Positions 13,511 to 24,100 of a stretch of 64,000 nucleotides of DNA are shown one piece after another; position 1 is the stretch's first letter; the number at the start of each line of letters is the position of its first letter. The notes beneath the pieces are model-generated. The model did no database searches, had not been told where the DNA came from, and worked only from the letters and a program-made list of their open reading frames with translations. The DNA is from Asterias amurensis (Eukaryota > Echinodermata > Asteroidea > Forcipulatida > Asteriidae): positions 24,757,202-24,821,201 of the forward strand of contig NC_092653.1 in NCBI RefSeq assembly GCF_032118995.1, read 5' to 3'. The position numbers were made by a program, and so were the translations under genes.

Positions 13511-16500
13511 TCGAAGTCTTATATAGCGCACGTATCTACCAAACAAGGTACTCAAGGCGCTGAGTATATACAAACTTTCAGAAAGATAGGTTATTGCAGT
13601 GATGCATTCTGAGACCCAATTATTTAGCACCTTATAAGGGTTTACAAGGTGCTACGGCGCATTAAGCAGCCACAACCAGGAACACCGGGGCGAACCCCTT
13701 CTCTTTTCGATAAGTGCACTGGGTTCTTTTACATGCGTTACACAACACATGGGACCAACGGCTTTACGTCCCATCCGAAGGACGAACTGTTACCAGAGGA
13801 AAACTGTTGTTCCCCTTCAAGACTGAAGTTGAAGGCCTGTTTTGAAGTTTCAATCTTCTAATTAAAAAAAAAAACTAAACAAACCCAAAAGTTTCTAAAT
13901 AGGCTTAATGCTTGATTGAATAACATGTACAGAAACTAATCATCTAAGACAATTTATTCCATATCTCCATAGGTCAAACACTTATTGTCAAGTTACAAAT
14001 GGCATCTCCGTCTTACCTTGCCTCAGGTTCATCTAAAGTGTCCAGGTTCTCACACAATGTGGCGATGATACTCTCATATTTATTGGGGTACTTGCGGAAG
14101 ATGTCCTTGATCACAACAATGGCTTCCTGGACCACATAGTTGACCTTTGTCTGGATGAGGTCAAGGAGCGTGCTCACACACCGCTCAGCAGATTGCTGCA
14201 GTAGAAAAAAACAAGTTATCGTTGCGTAAGTGCACAACAACCACAAATTTCCTAAATCAGCATTTACATTGCGAGTGTTAAAAGGTTGTACCTCGCTTAA
14301 AATAACCCAGATGTTCACACAAAAGCAGTGGGCACTGAGATACAGTGATATTGCGTGAAATAGTTTTGTGCAAAACATGACGTTGTTGTACAATAGAGAT
14401 ACAAAGTTGTTGCACAGACGCAACATTACGGAAGTTCGAGAAACAACCGCCTTAAACACTTCCTCAACAACCGTCTCCCACATCCCAATAAGTACACACA
14501 ACTACTTAAATCTTTTGCATTTTTTTTAATATAACAATTGTGGAATATACAATTCTATCATTGCACTCTGCAGCCAAACTGTCTCAAAACACCACAGGAG
14601 ATTGCGAGTCCGCTGTACACAAGTACAGAACTTTCACTGAACTCGGGAAAGTACCGCGTATACAATGCCTACACACATCAGTGTAAGGGTAAAAACAAAT
14701 AATACAAGTCATGAGATTTCACATGATACCAGCCATATAAACTCATGAAACCCATGTACCCAATGCTAGCCTAGAAGGTATCGTATTTTGTGGAAGTATG
14801 TGGTACTGTGTGTAGAAGGGTAAAAAGTGTGCTCTAACTCACCTCAACTTTGATGGCACAACGTCCGATAGCTCGTACTGACTTACGGACAAAGTCAACG
14901 TCAACCTCTGTAGCATACTCCTTGAGCTCAGCCAGGACTTGGGCGATGTTAGCCTGGGAAGCCAGACGGATCATGATGTCCAGCTTCTCAAGCTTCACAT
15001 AGATGGGATCATTGTACTTGACGAAGAACACTTTCATTTCATGCTTCAGGATCTCTGGCCTGTTTTGATGAAGAAAAAAACATGAAGAGGTGTGTGAGTT
15101 TTGAGGCATTGCATATTGAAGTGTCGGTGTATATTCGCTTTGCACCCTCCAACCACAGTTCTCCTTTCAGAGAACCAAACAGAGCAGTTACCGACTCTAC
15201 CCTAAAACTTCTGAATCCTAAATAGACCAACATGTCTCACACTCTTCAGTCTCCCAACGATTACTAGACGAAATGGTGAGACAAAATAGGAATTTGCTCT
15301 GTGTCAGTGAAGTTAATAACAGAAGTCCCCTTGATAAACCAAGCGAAAGTAGTGGCCTTGGCCGGTTTCCTAAATAGTGGCCCTGGTCGATTTTCTACCA
15401 GGCCGAGGTGGCAAGTTCTTTTCAAAACTAAAGTAGTCTGAAGTAGAATTCTGAAATCTACTCTGCGGCAGACTAGCAAGACTAGTTTCTGAAAGACACT
15501 GGCTGTACTAACCTCTTCTGTACAATCAGATTGATGTTTCTGAGGGCTACATACTGCACTTCAGGCTCAGCAGAGAGTAGGGTAACGAGAGGGGGCGCTA
15601 GCTTCCTGGTTAGGGTGGTCAAGTACTCCCCATCAACTGGCATCATCTCCATGAACTTCATCAGCACCTATTTAAGTAACAATACGGTAGTTTATAATAA
15701 TATAGAAATTTATTGAACTTATTATTGCGCTCTCTCCAGGACCAGCCTGTTTGAGAGCGCATAACAATTAAACACAATTCCAGTTAAACAAATTTAAAAA
15801 ATTAAAAAAAAACTCAATTTGACATGTTTTTGATTCCTTCTCTCAAAATTCACATTCCTTTGAAGGGAATCGTTTCCCAAAATGATATACACTTTAAACA
15901 GCTACAGTGCTTCTCACCAAGATAGTTTTATGGTCACTCATTCTTAAAGTAATTACCAAAGGTATGACCTCCCTGTTACAATGTACGGTTTGAGAAATTA
16001 AAAGAAAAAGGCTGTCATTACGTTGAGGCAATGGGGCAACTTTCTCAACGGTCATGCCTTGGTGCCTTTTCAAACTAGAAATGTCCTTCACAGCAGTGCC
16101 CTTCAATAGGAACTTTAGTTAGTCTACACGCACCTTGACAGCCGAGAGCACCACAGCAGCGTTAGCATGAGCCAGTCTGGGAGTGACTCGTTCACAGATA
16201 CTTTGAGCCTCTCGGTCATCTTTAGGAGTGTAGTTGGACAGAGAATCCAAGATGAAGATCTGACCCCATCTTAACAAAGAAAGTTACAAACTCAATTAAT
16301 AGTCTCCTTTTGAATTTTTAAAAACTGAGCTACAAGCATAATGCATAGTACGCAAGCACAATTCACCACTTTTTTTATTGTTTCGTCATCAAAGATGGCG
16401 GTCATTGATGTCAAGTGCAATCCTTCTATATGAAGGTATATGAGCTGGGGTCAACAAGAGTGGAAGAAACTAGGTCAACTTGACTCTAAAGCTCACCTTA

Positions 16501-18781
16501 GGCTAAATTATTTGGTACATAGATAAAGATAACATAATGGGAAAGTCTGGGGCAAACTTACTCTGTGCACTCATTCAATGCAGTCAGCAGTTTGTTAATG
16601 GTTTGAGAATTCAGGTCGAACAGGGTAGTGCCAGATGGGGAGGCATCGTTGATTTCAGACAGGGCTGCCACGGCATTAGCGACCACCTAAAACAAAAGGA
16701 AATATTTACATCAAGCACTGGTGTTTCTGATCAGCAGTGTGTGGGTTTGAGTCCCAGTCGTGACACTTGTGTCCATAAGCAAGACACTTTACCATTGCTT
16801 TGTCCTTTGGATGGATAAATCCATTGGTAATTAACCAGGGCACTTATCGCAAAGAGGAGGGGGTTTGTTCCGATGTTTTCTTGTTTGATTGGCTGCATAT
16901 TGCACCACAGCATCTTGTAAACCATTACATGGTGCTATGAAAAAGGAGGTCTCGTACTTTAATCCTAACCCACAATACCTTGCAGGTAATGAGCGGTTAG
17001 TATTATTATAAATTTTGTGAATTTGATGTAAAGGACGAAATGATAATCGAGGTAATAAAGTGAATTGAAATTAATTGTAATAATTGTCATCATACATGAA
17101 TGTAATAGAAAAACCATTTGAAATCTAAAAAAATAATTCTTGCTAAGAGGTGTGACTACTCACCATTGGGTTTGATGCAGTCAAAAGGTCCCTCAGTTGA
17201 TCAATAAACCCCTGATCCTCCACAAGCTGTGGGTTGATATCATACAGCTTAGCTACACAGACTGCGGCAGTCTTCTGCACATAGGGGTCTTCATCCTTCA
17301 GGCACTTACGCAGCGGGTCACATAGGTATGCTGTGATCTTATCCACACGGATGCAGCCCATGGTGCGCACTGCTAGAGCACGAATCAGTGGGTTGGTGTC
17401 CTCGCAGTCCTATATATTATATATATTATATTATATTTATTGGTTTGTTTCGTAAAAACATTACAAAGAAATGAACAGAATGATAACCGATATGGTTGAA
17501 TTGCCCTAGAACATGTACAGTATAAAAATTTCCTTAAAAAGAGCTAAAGGTTTAACAGTTCAAACACACAATAGATAATGAGCAAGTATTACAAACAATC
17601 AATACAACAAACAAGCAACCAGCACTTATCCAAAAAGAGTGAGACTTACACAAATAGACGTAATCAAAGGGACAAAGAGAAATAACAGTTGAGCTTCTGT
17701 TAGTCTTTTTATCCATATATTTCACATTTCGCAAAACCTAAATTTCTGTTGTTCTAAATGATTTTGTGTGGAGATGAAGCAACCTAAATATACAGAATGT
17801 TACCTTATAAAGATCTACTGACTCTACATCGTCTATTATTCAAAACCTTAGCTGCTCAGACAGGAGGGATGCTGATGACTTTCTGCTAAACATTCTTTAT
17901 TTGTGTTCTCTACCTCTTGCAGGTCAAACTAGCCCCTTCCCCTTTTTGTTACTTATTATCTATTTCCACTTGACTGCTTTGTTTGACCAGTATCGGGCCT
18001 ACTTGTTTACCTTTGTTGTGTTGTCATTTAGCCTTTGAGACGGTCAAAACTTCAGGTCGCTATTTTTTTTTTTTTTGCAATTATTCTTACCTTGACGAAT
18101 GTATTGACGGCCATAATAGCCATGTCAGGCTGGCTCTTGGCGTAGTTCATCAAGTAGAGATACACAAGTTTCTTCAACTCCAGGTTGTCAGTTTGCATGC
18201 AGTTCACCACATCAGGGAAGAGGGAGCTGAAATAATACAAATATATCACAAAAATATTATGCAGTTCTTTAATAATTCGTTATCATACCAAAAGGTGCCT
18301 GAAAGCGCTAATTACTTGTTCTACAAGGTATGCACCTAGCTATGTTCAAGATATGACATGTATGAACCAAGCAACACTTTACGAGGGGCTGTAGCGCAAC
18401 TGCAGCCAATAATAGAAGAAAACACCAAGGCAAACCCCTCCTCTTAACAATAAGTGTACTGGATTATTTTACATTACGACTTGCCTTAAGTAACTAATTC
18501 AAACACAAAAGACTTTGGCCAGAGGTACTGTAGTTTTCAAAACACAAGTTTCTCAAAAAATTGTTCCAAATAACAATGTTTTGTGTTTAATTAACAACAA
18601 AAACTGGGATCTTTTTGAAGTGTTTTTTTTCTTCTCACCTAACATCCTTGCCGACCGTCATACTAGCGATAACTTTCTTCACAGCTTCTTTCTTCTTTTC
18701 CTTCTTGTCGCTGTTCAGGTCTGCCTTTAACTCATAGATCTCACCCTTCTTGGTCGTTGTGAAATACTTGGAGTCCGTCAT
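3863..18781 (-). CDS. AP2B1: Beta-adaptin, large subunit of AP-1/AP-2 clathrin adaptor complexes (17 coding exons)
   Basis: Coding exons, 5' to 3' on the minus strand: 18781-18639, 18226-18091, 17409-17164, 16686-16562, 16269-16134, 15667-15513, 15059-14843, 14195-14017, 13260-13059, 12525-12269, 11142-10914, 10571-10419, 9935-9790, 9222-9008, 5930-5847, 5235-5081, 3937-3863. All junctions are GT-AG and frames join exactly to 950 residues plus TGA; vertebrate AP1B1/AP2B1 are 937-951. The start MTDSKYFTT matches the family. Residues 1 to about 590 form the HEAT-like trunk ([26 protein letters not shown]), nearly identical to vertebrates. The hinge has a clathrin box LLGMD at 637-641 (consensus L-hydrophobic-x-hydrophobic-D/E) and two Met/Gly-rich QPMMGGG motifs. 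The appendage (about 727-950) keeps W855 and Y901, equivalent to human beta2 W841 and Y888, which bind accessory proteins. The family links clathrin to cargo and membrane at the plasma membrane or trans-Golgi. Invertebrates often have one beta serving both AP-1 and AP-2, so the symbol could equally be AP1B1. Confidence 0.97.
4058..4318. mobile_element. Foldback MITE, family K copy 1 (last intron of beta-adaptin)
   Basis: The left end reads GGGCCCAATTTCATAGAGCT and the right end carries its inverted counterpart ending TTGGCCCC. Both arms are full of TGCTTAAGCA-type palindromic words. The same family occurs at 25559-25801 and, interrupted, at 59744-60890. Confidence 0.65.
4600..5066. repeat. 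123-bp tandem repeat, four copies, abutting a splice donor
   Basis: Units start at 4600, 4723, 4846 and 4969. Copies 1-3 are almost identical; copy 4 is diverged and runs to within about 15 bp of the exon 16 splice donor at 5080. The array fills much of the last beta-adaptin intron. It probably grew by duplication of the diverged exon-adjacent copy. Confidence 0.85.
5485..5660. mobile_element. MITE-like repeat, family J copy 1
   Basis: Ends CAGGCCTGGAATT and AATTCCAGGCCTG are inverted repeats. Internal words (TTTTCCAATGGAAGT, TGGCCTTGCCC) recur near 21468-21612 and 27378-27500. It lies in a beta-adaptin intron. Confidence 0.5.
5990..6300 (-). mobile_element. tRNA-derived SINE-like repeat, family W
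   Basis: Shares GAAGGCCACTTCAAGGT and a stretch reading GGCTGAAACAGGGTT with an opposite-orientation copy at 9435-9655. A B-box-like segment (GGAACCCACACTC on the plus strand) near 6210 suggests a tRNA-related head on the minus strand. It lies in the 3-kb intron between beta-adaptin exons 14 and 15. Confidence 0.4.
7882..8258. mobile_element. MITE family A, copy 1 (TTAA-flanked)
   Basis: Ends TTAAAGGCAGTCGACACT and AGTGTCCACTGTCTTTAA are near-perfect inverted repeats flanked by TTAA. The interior holds a hairpin around GAGGTCTCGAAATC. About 377 bp with no coding capacity. It lies in a beta-adaptin intron. Related copies are at 11298, 29987, 39762, 44305 and 61476. Confidence 0.8.
8838..8905 (-). 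mobile_element. tRNA-derived SINE head
   Basis: The minus strand reads GGCTAGTTGGTATAACACTGG (A-box-like) followed 30 nt later by GTGGGTTTGAATCCCA (B-box and T-arm-like), preceded by an A-tract. This is the signature of a tRNA-derived SINE or tRNA pseudogene fragment, in a beta-adaptin intron. Confidence 0.5.
9435..9655 (+). mobile_element. SINE-like repeat, family W (second copy)
   Basis: Shares the CACCTTGAAGTGGCC and AACCCTGTTTCAGCCCTA words, in reverse orientation, with 5990-6300. A GCTTCGAACCC segment resembles a Pol III B box. It lies in a beta-adaptin intron and is followed by a short TCTA microsatellite (about 9717-9741). Confidence 0.4.
10085..10325 (-). mobile_element. tRNA-derived SINE, family V
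   Basis: Marked by the words GGTTTACAAGGTGCT, CCGGGGCAAACCCCTTCTC and GATAAGTGC. The minus-strand head has a B-box-like GTGGGTCGAGTCTC. Related copies lie at 13590-13835, 16725-16965 (opposite orientation), 18360-18530 and a fragment near 23745-23905. All are in introns of the two housekeeping genes. Confidence 0.55.
11298..11684. mobile_element. MITE family A, copy 2 (TTAA-flanked)
   Basis: Has the same ends and interior as family A, bounded by TTAA at 11298-11301 and 11681-11684, about 387 bp. It lies in the intron between beta-adaptin exons 10 and 11. Confidence 0.8.
13471..13510. repeat. AAT trinucleotide microsatellite
   Basis: About 13 uninterrupted AAT repeats in a beta-adaptin intron, directly before a family V SINE. 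Confidence 0.9.
13590..13835 (-). mobile_element. SINE family V, copy 2
   Basis: Carries the family words GGTTTACAAGGTGCT, CCGGGGCGAACCCCTTCTC and GATAAGTGCACTGGGTTC in the same orientation as the copy at 10085. It lies in a beta-adaptin intron; the head region has decayed. Confidence 0.5.
16725..16965 (+). mobile_element. SINE family V, copy 3 (opposite orientation)
   Basis: Head with B-box-like GGGTTTGAGTCCCAG near 16742-16756, then the family body in reverse complement (GCACTTATCGCAAAGAGG, then a stretch ending CATTACATGGTGC). It lies in a beta-adaptin intron. Confidence 0.5.
18360..18530 (-). mobile_element. SINE family V, copy 4 (diverged)
   Basis: Shares AAACCCCTCCTCTTAACAATA and neighbouring words with the other family V copies but is more decayed. 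It lies in the first coding intron of beta-adaptin. Confidence 0.35.
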
Positions 18782-19930
18782 GATGAACTTTTGTAATTAA
18801 ATCCCGGAAGAAGCTGTCATAATGAGAATTAAACAAAATTGAATAAGGGGAAAATAAGCTGGCCATTGACAAAAATCCTCAGTACTATATGACAACATCG
18901 ACTAGGAGACTCGCCTCCATGCATGATCACTACATACATGTACCATCCAATAGCACCAGGGCAGAGTAAATGGCTAACGAACGCTCATTATTAAACTTAC
19001 AAACATAAAGACTAGGGACTTTGTATGAACGAAATAATCAGACTATGATGTTTTATTGTCAAAATGTGACTGAAACTTGAAAGTAAGTGTTCCATTCCAA
19101 TTTCAAATCCAGTTTCAACAAACTAAATCAGCAGAAAGATTTCTGTATCCTGCCACAACTTTGTTATTATTTTGTTATGAAATAAGGGTCATAAATCATG
19201 AGTATCTATTCTATTTCTAATTTACTCATAATTAATAAAATATGAGGCCTAGATCATAGATAGATGTTACACAAATTAGATTAAGGGGAAAAAAAGTGGT
19301 AGCCAAATACAGAAATCTTCCCCAAATCAACAAAAATACCAACCACCATCACATTCACAGTTCGGTGAACATGTTTCATTTTGTTTAAGAAAAGCGCTAA
19401 CTGCTAGCTATTGCGCTAAATACCGCGATAGTGTGATTCTGTGATACTCCACCCTACAGCTACATGTAGGTCGACTTGACCAACCTATGCAGTTAAGCGG
19501 TTGGTATTGTTATGTTAACTGTCTCGTTCGTAACGTTCGAGCAAGAACTTGAAGAAAAAAAATAACTAACCTAAAAATCGGTTTAAAGTTTAAGCCAGAT
19601 CATGTTCAATAATTGATTAATTCAACGATATTCCAATGGGACCGTGCTTTGTATTGTTTCATTTGGTTTGAAAGCGGGTGTGTGCGAAAAAAAATATTTA
19701 AACAAAATAATCAAAAGTGGGTGGGTACATTGAAATTTGTTGGCTGTTTACGGAAGTCAGAACCGGCAAACCCTTCAATTAAAACGCGTATTTCAATCTA
19801 CGAAAAACAATAATAACACTCAAACGAAGTTTTTTATATAAAACAACTATCAGAGTATCAATAATTGCATAAATACTTACAATAAAATTTGTAAAAACGC
19901 CGATTTCGTGTGATTTTTTTAGCAGACTAA
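18639..19930 (-). other. AP2B1: 5' end of beta-adaptin transcript: likely non-coding exon, first intron, start exon
   Basis: On the minus strand a strong donor GTAAGT begins at 19880, so a short non-coding exon from about 19930 to 19881 is likely. The matching acceptor is a pyrimidine-rich tract ending in CAG at 18814. The second exon would resume at 18813, carry about 30 nt of leader, and open the reading frame at 18781. The 5'UTR intron is inferred from splice-site quality and distance to the promoter motifs, not from transcripts. Confidence 0.45.
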
Positions 19931-20000
19931 TCGGAAGTCCGACGGGCTAAAGAAAGATGGCGCTGCCCTGTCAGCATATCCCAGCATGCATTGCGAGAAG
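19925..20000. promoter_or_regulatory. Shared bidirectional promoter core between beta-adaptin and PEX12
   Basis: Within about 65 bp lie an ETS-like CGGAAGT (19932-19938), a YY1-like AAGATGGCG (19954-19962) and a ZNF143/SBS-like TCCCAGCATGCATTGCG (19979-19995). All three are typical of TATA-less housekeeping bidirectional promoters in animals. The cluster lies between the inferred first exons of the two divergent genes. Motifs are read directly; factor binding is inference. Confidence 0.55.
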
Positions 20001-20029
20001 AAGCAGATTTTCACTGGTACCTCTGCGTA

Positions 20030-21119
20030 CGTATTCCCGTAGTCTTTCTAAATAATGACTGCGGTTACCAGTGGAATTATTTCTTATTACATCAACATCG
20101 TCGTCTGCTAGAAAGCACATTAATTCGCAGGTAAAGTTATCATGTTTAACTGCAAATTAGAGATACAAAACAACAAATAAGCCACAAAGAACATACCTAT
20201 GCATGGTCTGTGGTAGCTGGCACTCGTTTTGGTATTGGTTCCTTCACTGAAAAGGTAAGGGGAGATGGGGCGATTGTGGGTTTGTAAAAATACAGTTTTG
20301 GGTGGGCTGCCGCAGTGCCGAGTACGTGCAGTGCCAGTGCAGTGCCCCAGCCAGTGCATGCACCTCTCAAGTTCTTGTGTGTACAACTACAACAACTTTC
20401 TGAACAAGAATGTAGGGGTAGGAAGTGCTCTACGATACTATAGGCTATAATGTACTCTGGACTATCTGCGATTCTGTATGACAAGTAAGCCTACATACGG
20501 CTAATCATAATGCCATTATTATGCTGGTAGTGGTAGTACTAGTAGAAGGCCTAGGTGGGTAGTAGCTAGTACAGTAGTACTGTTCATGACGGAGAGTGCG
20601 TGTGATTTGTGTGATTTTATGTCCAACATGTTTGACAATTTATTTGTTTAAACTTTAATTAAATAAATAAAAGGTATTTAGTGGATATACTGCTAGAACC
20701 GACTGAGATGCTATTTAAACCGGCAAGTCTGGTTGTAGCACCCTTTCCTACTCCAACATGTCAGACAAGTTTGTACCTGGCATTACATAAATATTGTAGA
20801 TTAAATTGCAGGCATTTTTTACCATTGTTGCCTAGCTGACTGTAAAGCGTACTACTTTTATCAACCTGCACATTCCACATCCCCATCCAGTTTTCTTCAA
20901 TCCTTCCCCCCCCCCCATTGATGCTAAAATATGATTCAAACTTTGGTAAGATTTTGAACAACTGGTCCTTCACTAGAAAGATGGAAGGGAGGTAACGTAA
21001 TATTCCTTTTCCCCTGGACTGGAACTGTAGTCATAATGAACTCAACTTATGCCAAGAAAACTAACTTGTTATTGAACTCTTTCTTTTTTATTAACACCCA
21101 GTTATAAAACACAGACAAG
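20030..21119 (+). other. PEX12: PEX12 5' leader: likely non-coding exon 1 and 5'UTR intron
   Basis: A plus-strand donor CAG|GTAAAG lies at 20130/20131. A pyrimidine-rich acceptor ending in CCCAG lies at 21101, leaving an 18-nt leader before the ATG at 21120. This suggests a non-coding first exon of roughly 100 nt beginning just right of the shared promoter. The intron contains a short C-rich tract near 20907 and no other recognised feature. Inferred from splice signals only. Confidence 0.4.
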
Positions 21120-24100
21120 ATGGCAGAATTCGGTGCTCACTTGACATCAACGACAGTCTCAAACAGACCTTCATTTTTTGAAGTTCTTGCTCAAGAAAGT
21201 TTGATGAGTACACTTCGCCCGGCCATGAAGCATTTGATAAAGGTGACTTTTCTATATTGTTAAAAAGTCTTAAAATTGTCTCTGTAAAGGTGAAATTGTT
21301 TTTGTTGATGGCTTTATTGAATAACTTCATTACCATACAGCTTATGAATTGCTAAAGGCTTCTGTTTCCTTCACAAGTTTTAAACAAGGTTCCAACAAGT
21401 TCACTTGAGTTTCAAATTACTTGCATTACACTCACATGAACCTTCTATTTCCTAACATTCCCTGCAAACCTGGATTTAAATGATGGGCACTGAGGTCATG
21501 ACCTTTATTGCCCTGGTCTTGGCCTTGGAGCCCCTTCAAAAGTTTTCCAATGGAAGTGCCCTCTGCAAAATGAAAATGGCCTTGCCCTCTCAAAGACCAA
21601 GTTCCAGGTCTGTCCTCGGACCTTGAACTTCACTCTTGAAGGGGCAAGGCGGTTTTACTCTGGTAGCGGCAATTCTATGAGGAAAATGTGAATTTGTATT
21701 GAACTTTTGCAAAGGACACCACAACAAAAGCACAGGGCTTGTAGTTTGAGGCGTGTGTCCTGCATCTGGATTTCTTGTTCAGTTGTTACAGGACATTCTT
21801 CATTACCTCTTGCTCGTTTAACCGTTATGACTTCTTTCCAATGTAGATTCTTGCTGAACACAATCCAGCTCGGTATGCCATCCTCTACCGGTTCGCTGAT
21901 GAAATCTACACATCATTAGACGTACTTCTGCAACATCATTTCCTAAGCACAACCAGTAAGATTAGTATTAGGGTGTAGGGTGTTGAACACATTTAGGCAA
22001 AATATTTTCAAGTTGGGCAAGTTTGTTGTGCTTAGAGGAATAACCCTTAGATTTATTAGGAACAATTTCCAACCCGGCAAGCCATCTGGAAGCCATCTCT
22101 CCAAGAAATTTGTTTACAATTCCTAAAGGAATGCTTAAAGGGTGGTCATTAATGAATTTACTTTTATTAAAAGAAAGAACCTTGGGTAGTTTGATATTTT
22201 TCACGCAATTTGGCGGGTCTCAAAAGGGCACTCTGGAGGTTTTTTTTTTTTTACCATTTCTTGGGTTGAGTATACAAAACTTGTTTACAAACAGACTGTT
22301 TAACCATTGAGTGTTTTAAATCTTTAAAACACTTCTTGAAGTAAACACAAATTTACACATTGTTATACTAGTTTGTGTGTAATAATGTGTCTCTGTTTAT
22401 TTCTGTCAGGTGCATCGTTCGCTGAGAACTTCTACAGTTTAAAGCGAGTTTGTGCTGCGGCTTCAAGTAGTAAGACACAGTCGGATGTTCCACAAGGCCT
22501 AAGAAGTTGGCAGCATCTCAGATCCATTATCTTCCTGGTAGGTAGACAGGCCCTATTCATTACTACCACTGTGTGGCAGGGCCCTTATAACATGTATGAC
22601 ATGCTCCTTGTATGCTCTCTGGAACAAGACACAACAGACACAATCAGCTACCGGAGTCACACGCTTCGTAGCTAGTGCATACTGCATATACAACATAAGA
22701 AGACCAAGCAAGCAACACTATTGCATGGAAATTCTCACCATTAGCAGAAGCATTTGAAAGTGGCCAGGCTTTTTCATTCATACTGCCCGTTGCTTGCTTA
22801 ATTTGTTCACACTGGATACACGAGTCACATGATTCCTGCTCACCACCACAAATAAAATTCCTGATGAGGCAATTCAAAATAGGTAAGCCCACTCCACCTG
22901 TGTGGAAACATCACTCACATAAATTGTGATAAGTGCTTATTGCATTGAAAACAATTGGGAATTCATCACACCGCACCACATGTGGAACTCGTGATGTGAC
23001 AATTCAAATGACAATAACATGTTTAAATTTGTACTGGGCCTTAAAGATCATGTTTGTCATACTTTTAGCCATGGATTTGTGATAGTGATTTATCAGTGCA
23101 TTAACCCAAATTTCCTATAGTGATTTACATGGGTCCATTTTCTTATGTAACTCAACACCCAATATTTTGGACTCTCTGATCTGGATCCTGTGTTAAGCAG
23201 CCAAGGGACCCGGCCCCTAAAACCCAGCTCTCGTAGTCGGTTTACTAAAACAGTCTTACAGCATCGAACATATCAATTAGATTTGGGGGTTTGGGAATTG
23301 TTTGGTGTAGGGGTGAAACCTAATGAATTATGACAGTCTTATTATTGCTGCCTATTACATTTCACAGTCATCATCAAGGTTTTGACTCATTTATTTCCCT
23401 GGGCTGATGAACTGAGCAAGTTGGTAAAATGTTTCCATTAGGTCGCTTTGCCATTTATTTTAGATTCAGTACATTTGATTTATGAGTACCGGACACATAG
23501 AGGTTTACAAAAAAAACTCATGAATGACAGAGTGTGACTTTAGCCCCTTTCACACGAGAGCCATTTCGCAAGGGTCCCTTGTTAATTTGTAGCATGGTTG
23601 TAAAATTTTACAAAATGTACCTTGTGTGAAAGGACAACAATTGTTTCTACTGTCCAAGTTTCTTGCAAAATCTTGTCAAACATTGCTACATTTCACAACC
23701 ATGCTAAAATTAAGCAAGGGATCCCAGTTAAATTGCTGTCATGTGAATAGCACTTTTGAGTACCGGTCTTGACACTTGAGCATTGTTGCTTCATCATTCA
23801 GAGGGGCGAAAAGCCACAATGCACATAAAAAGGACCCAGTACACTTATCTTTAAGACAATAAAAGGGATTTGCCTGTTTGTTTCTGGCGAGGTTATCTGC
23901 AGATTGTCCCGTCTCATCTGGTAAACCCTTATAATCATAGTTCAAAACTTTCCATACCTAGCATATAATAATACGCTTTGATAATATATAAATGTAGAAA
24001 AAGTGCAATTTATTAGAACTCTGATTATTTTTTTGGGTTTGAAGGCACTCGTTCCGTACTTGAAGCTGAAACTAGAAGCTTTGTATGAGAGGTGGAGAGA

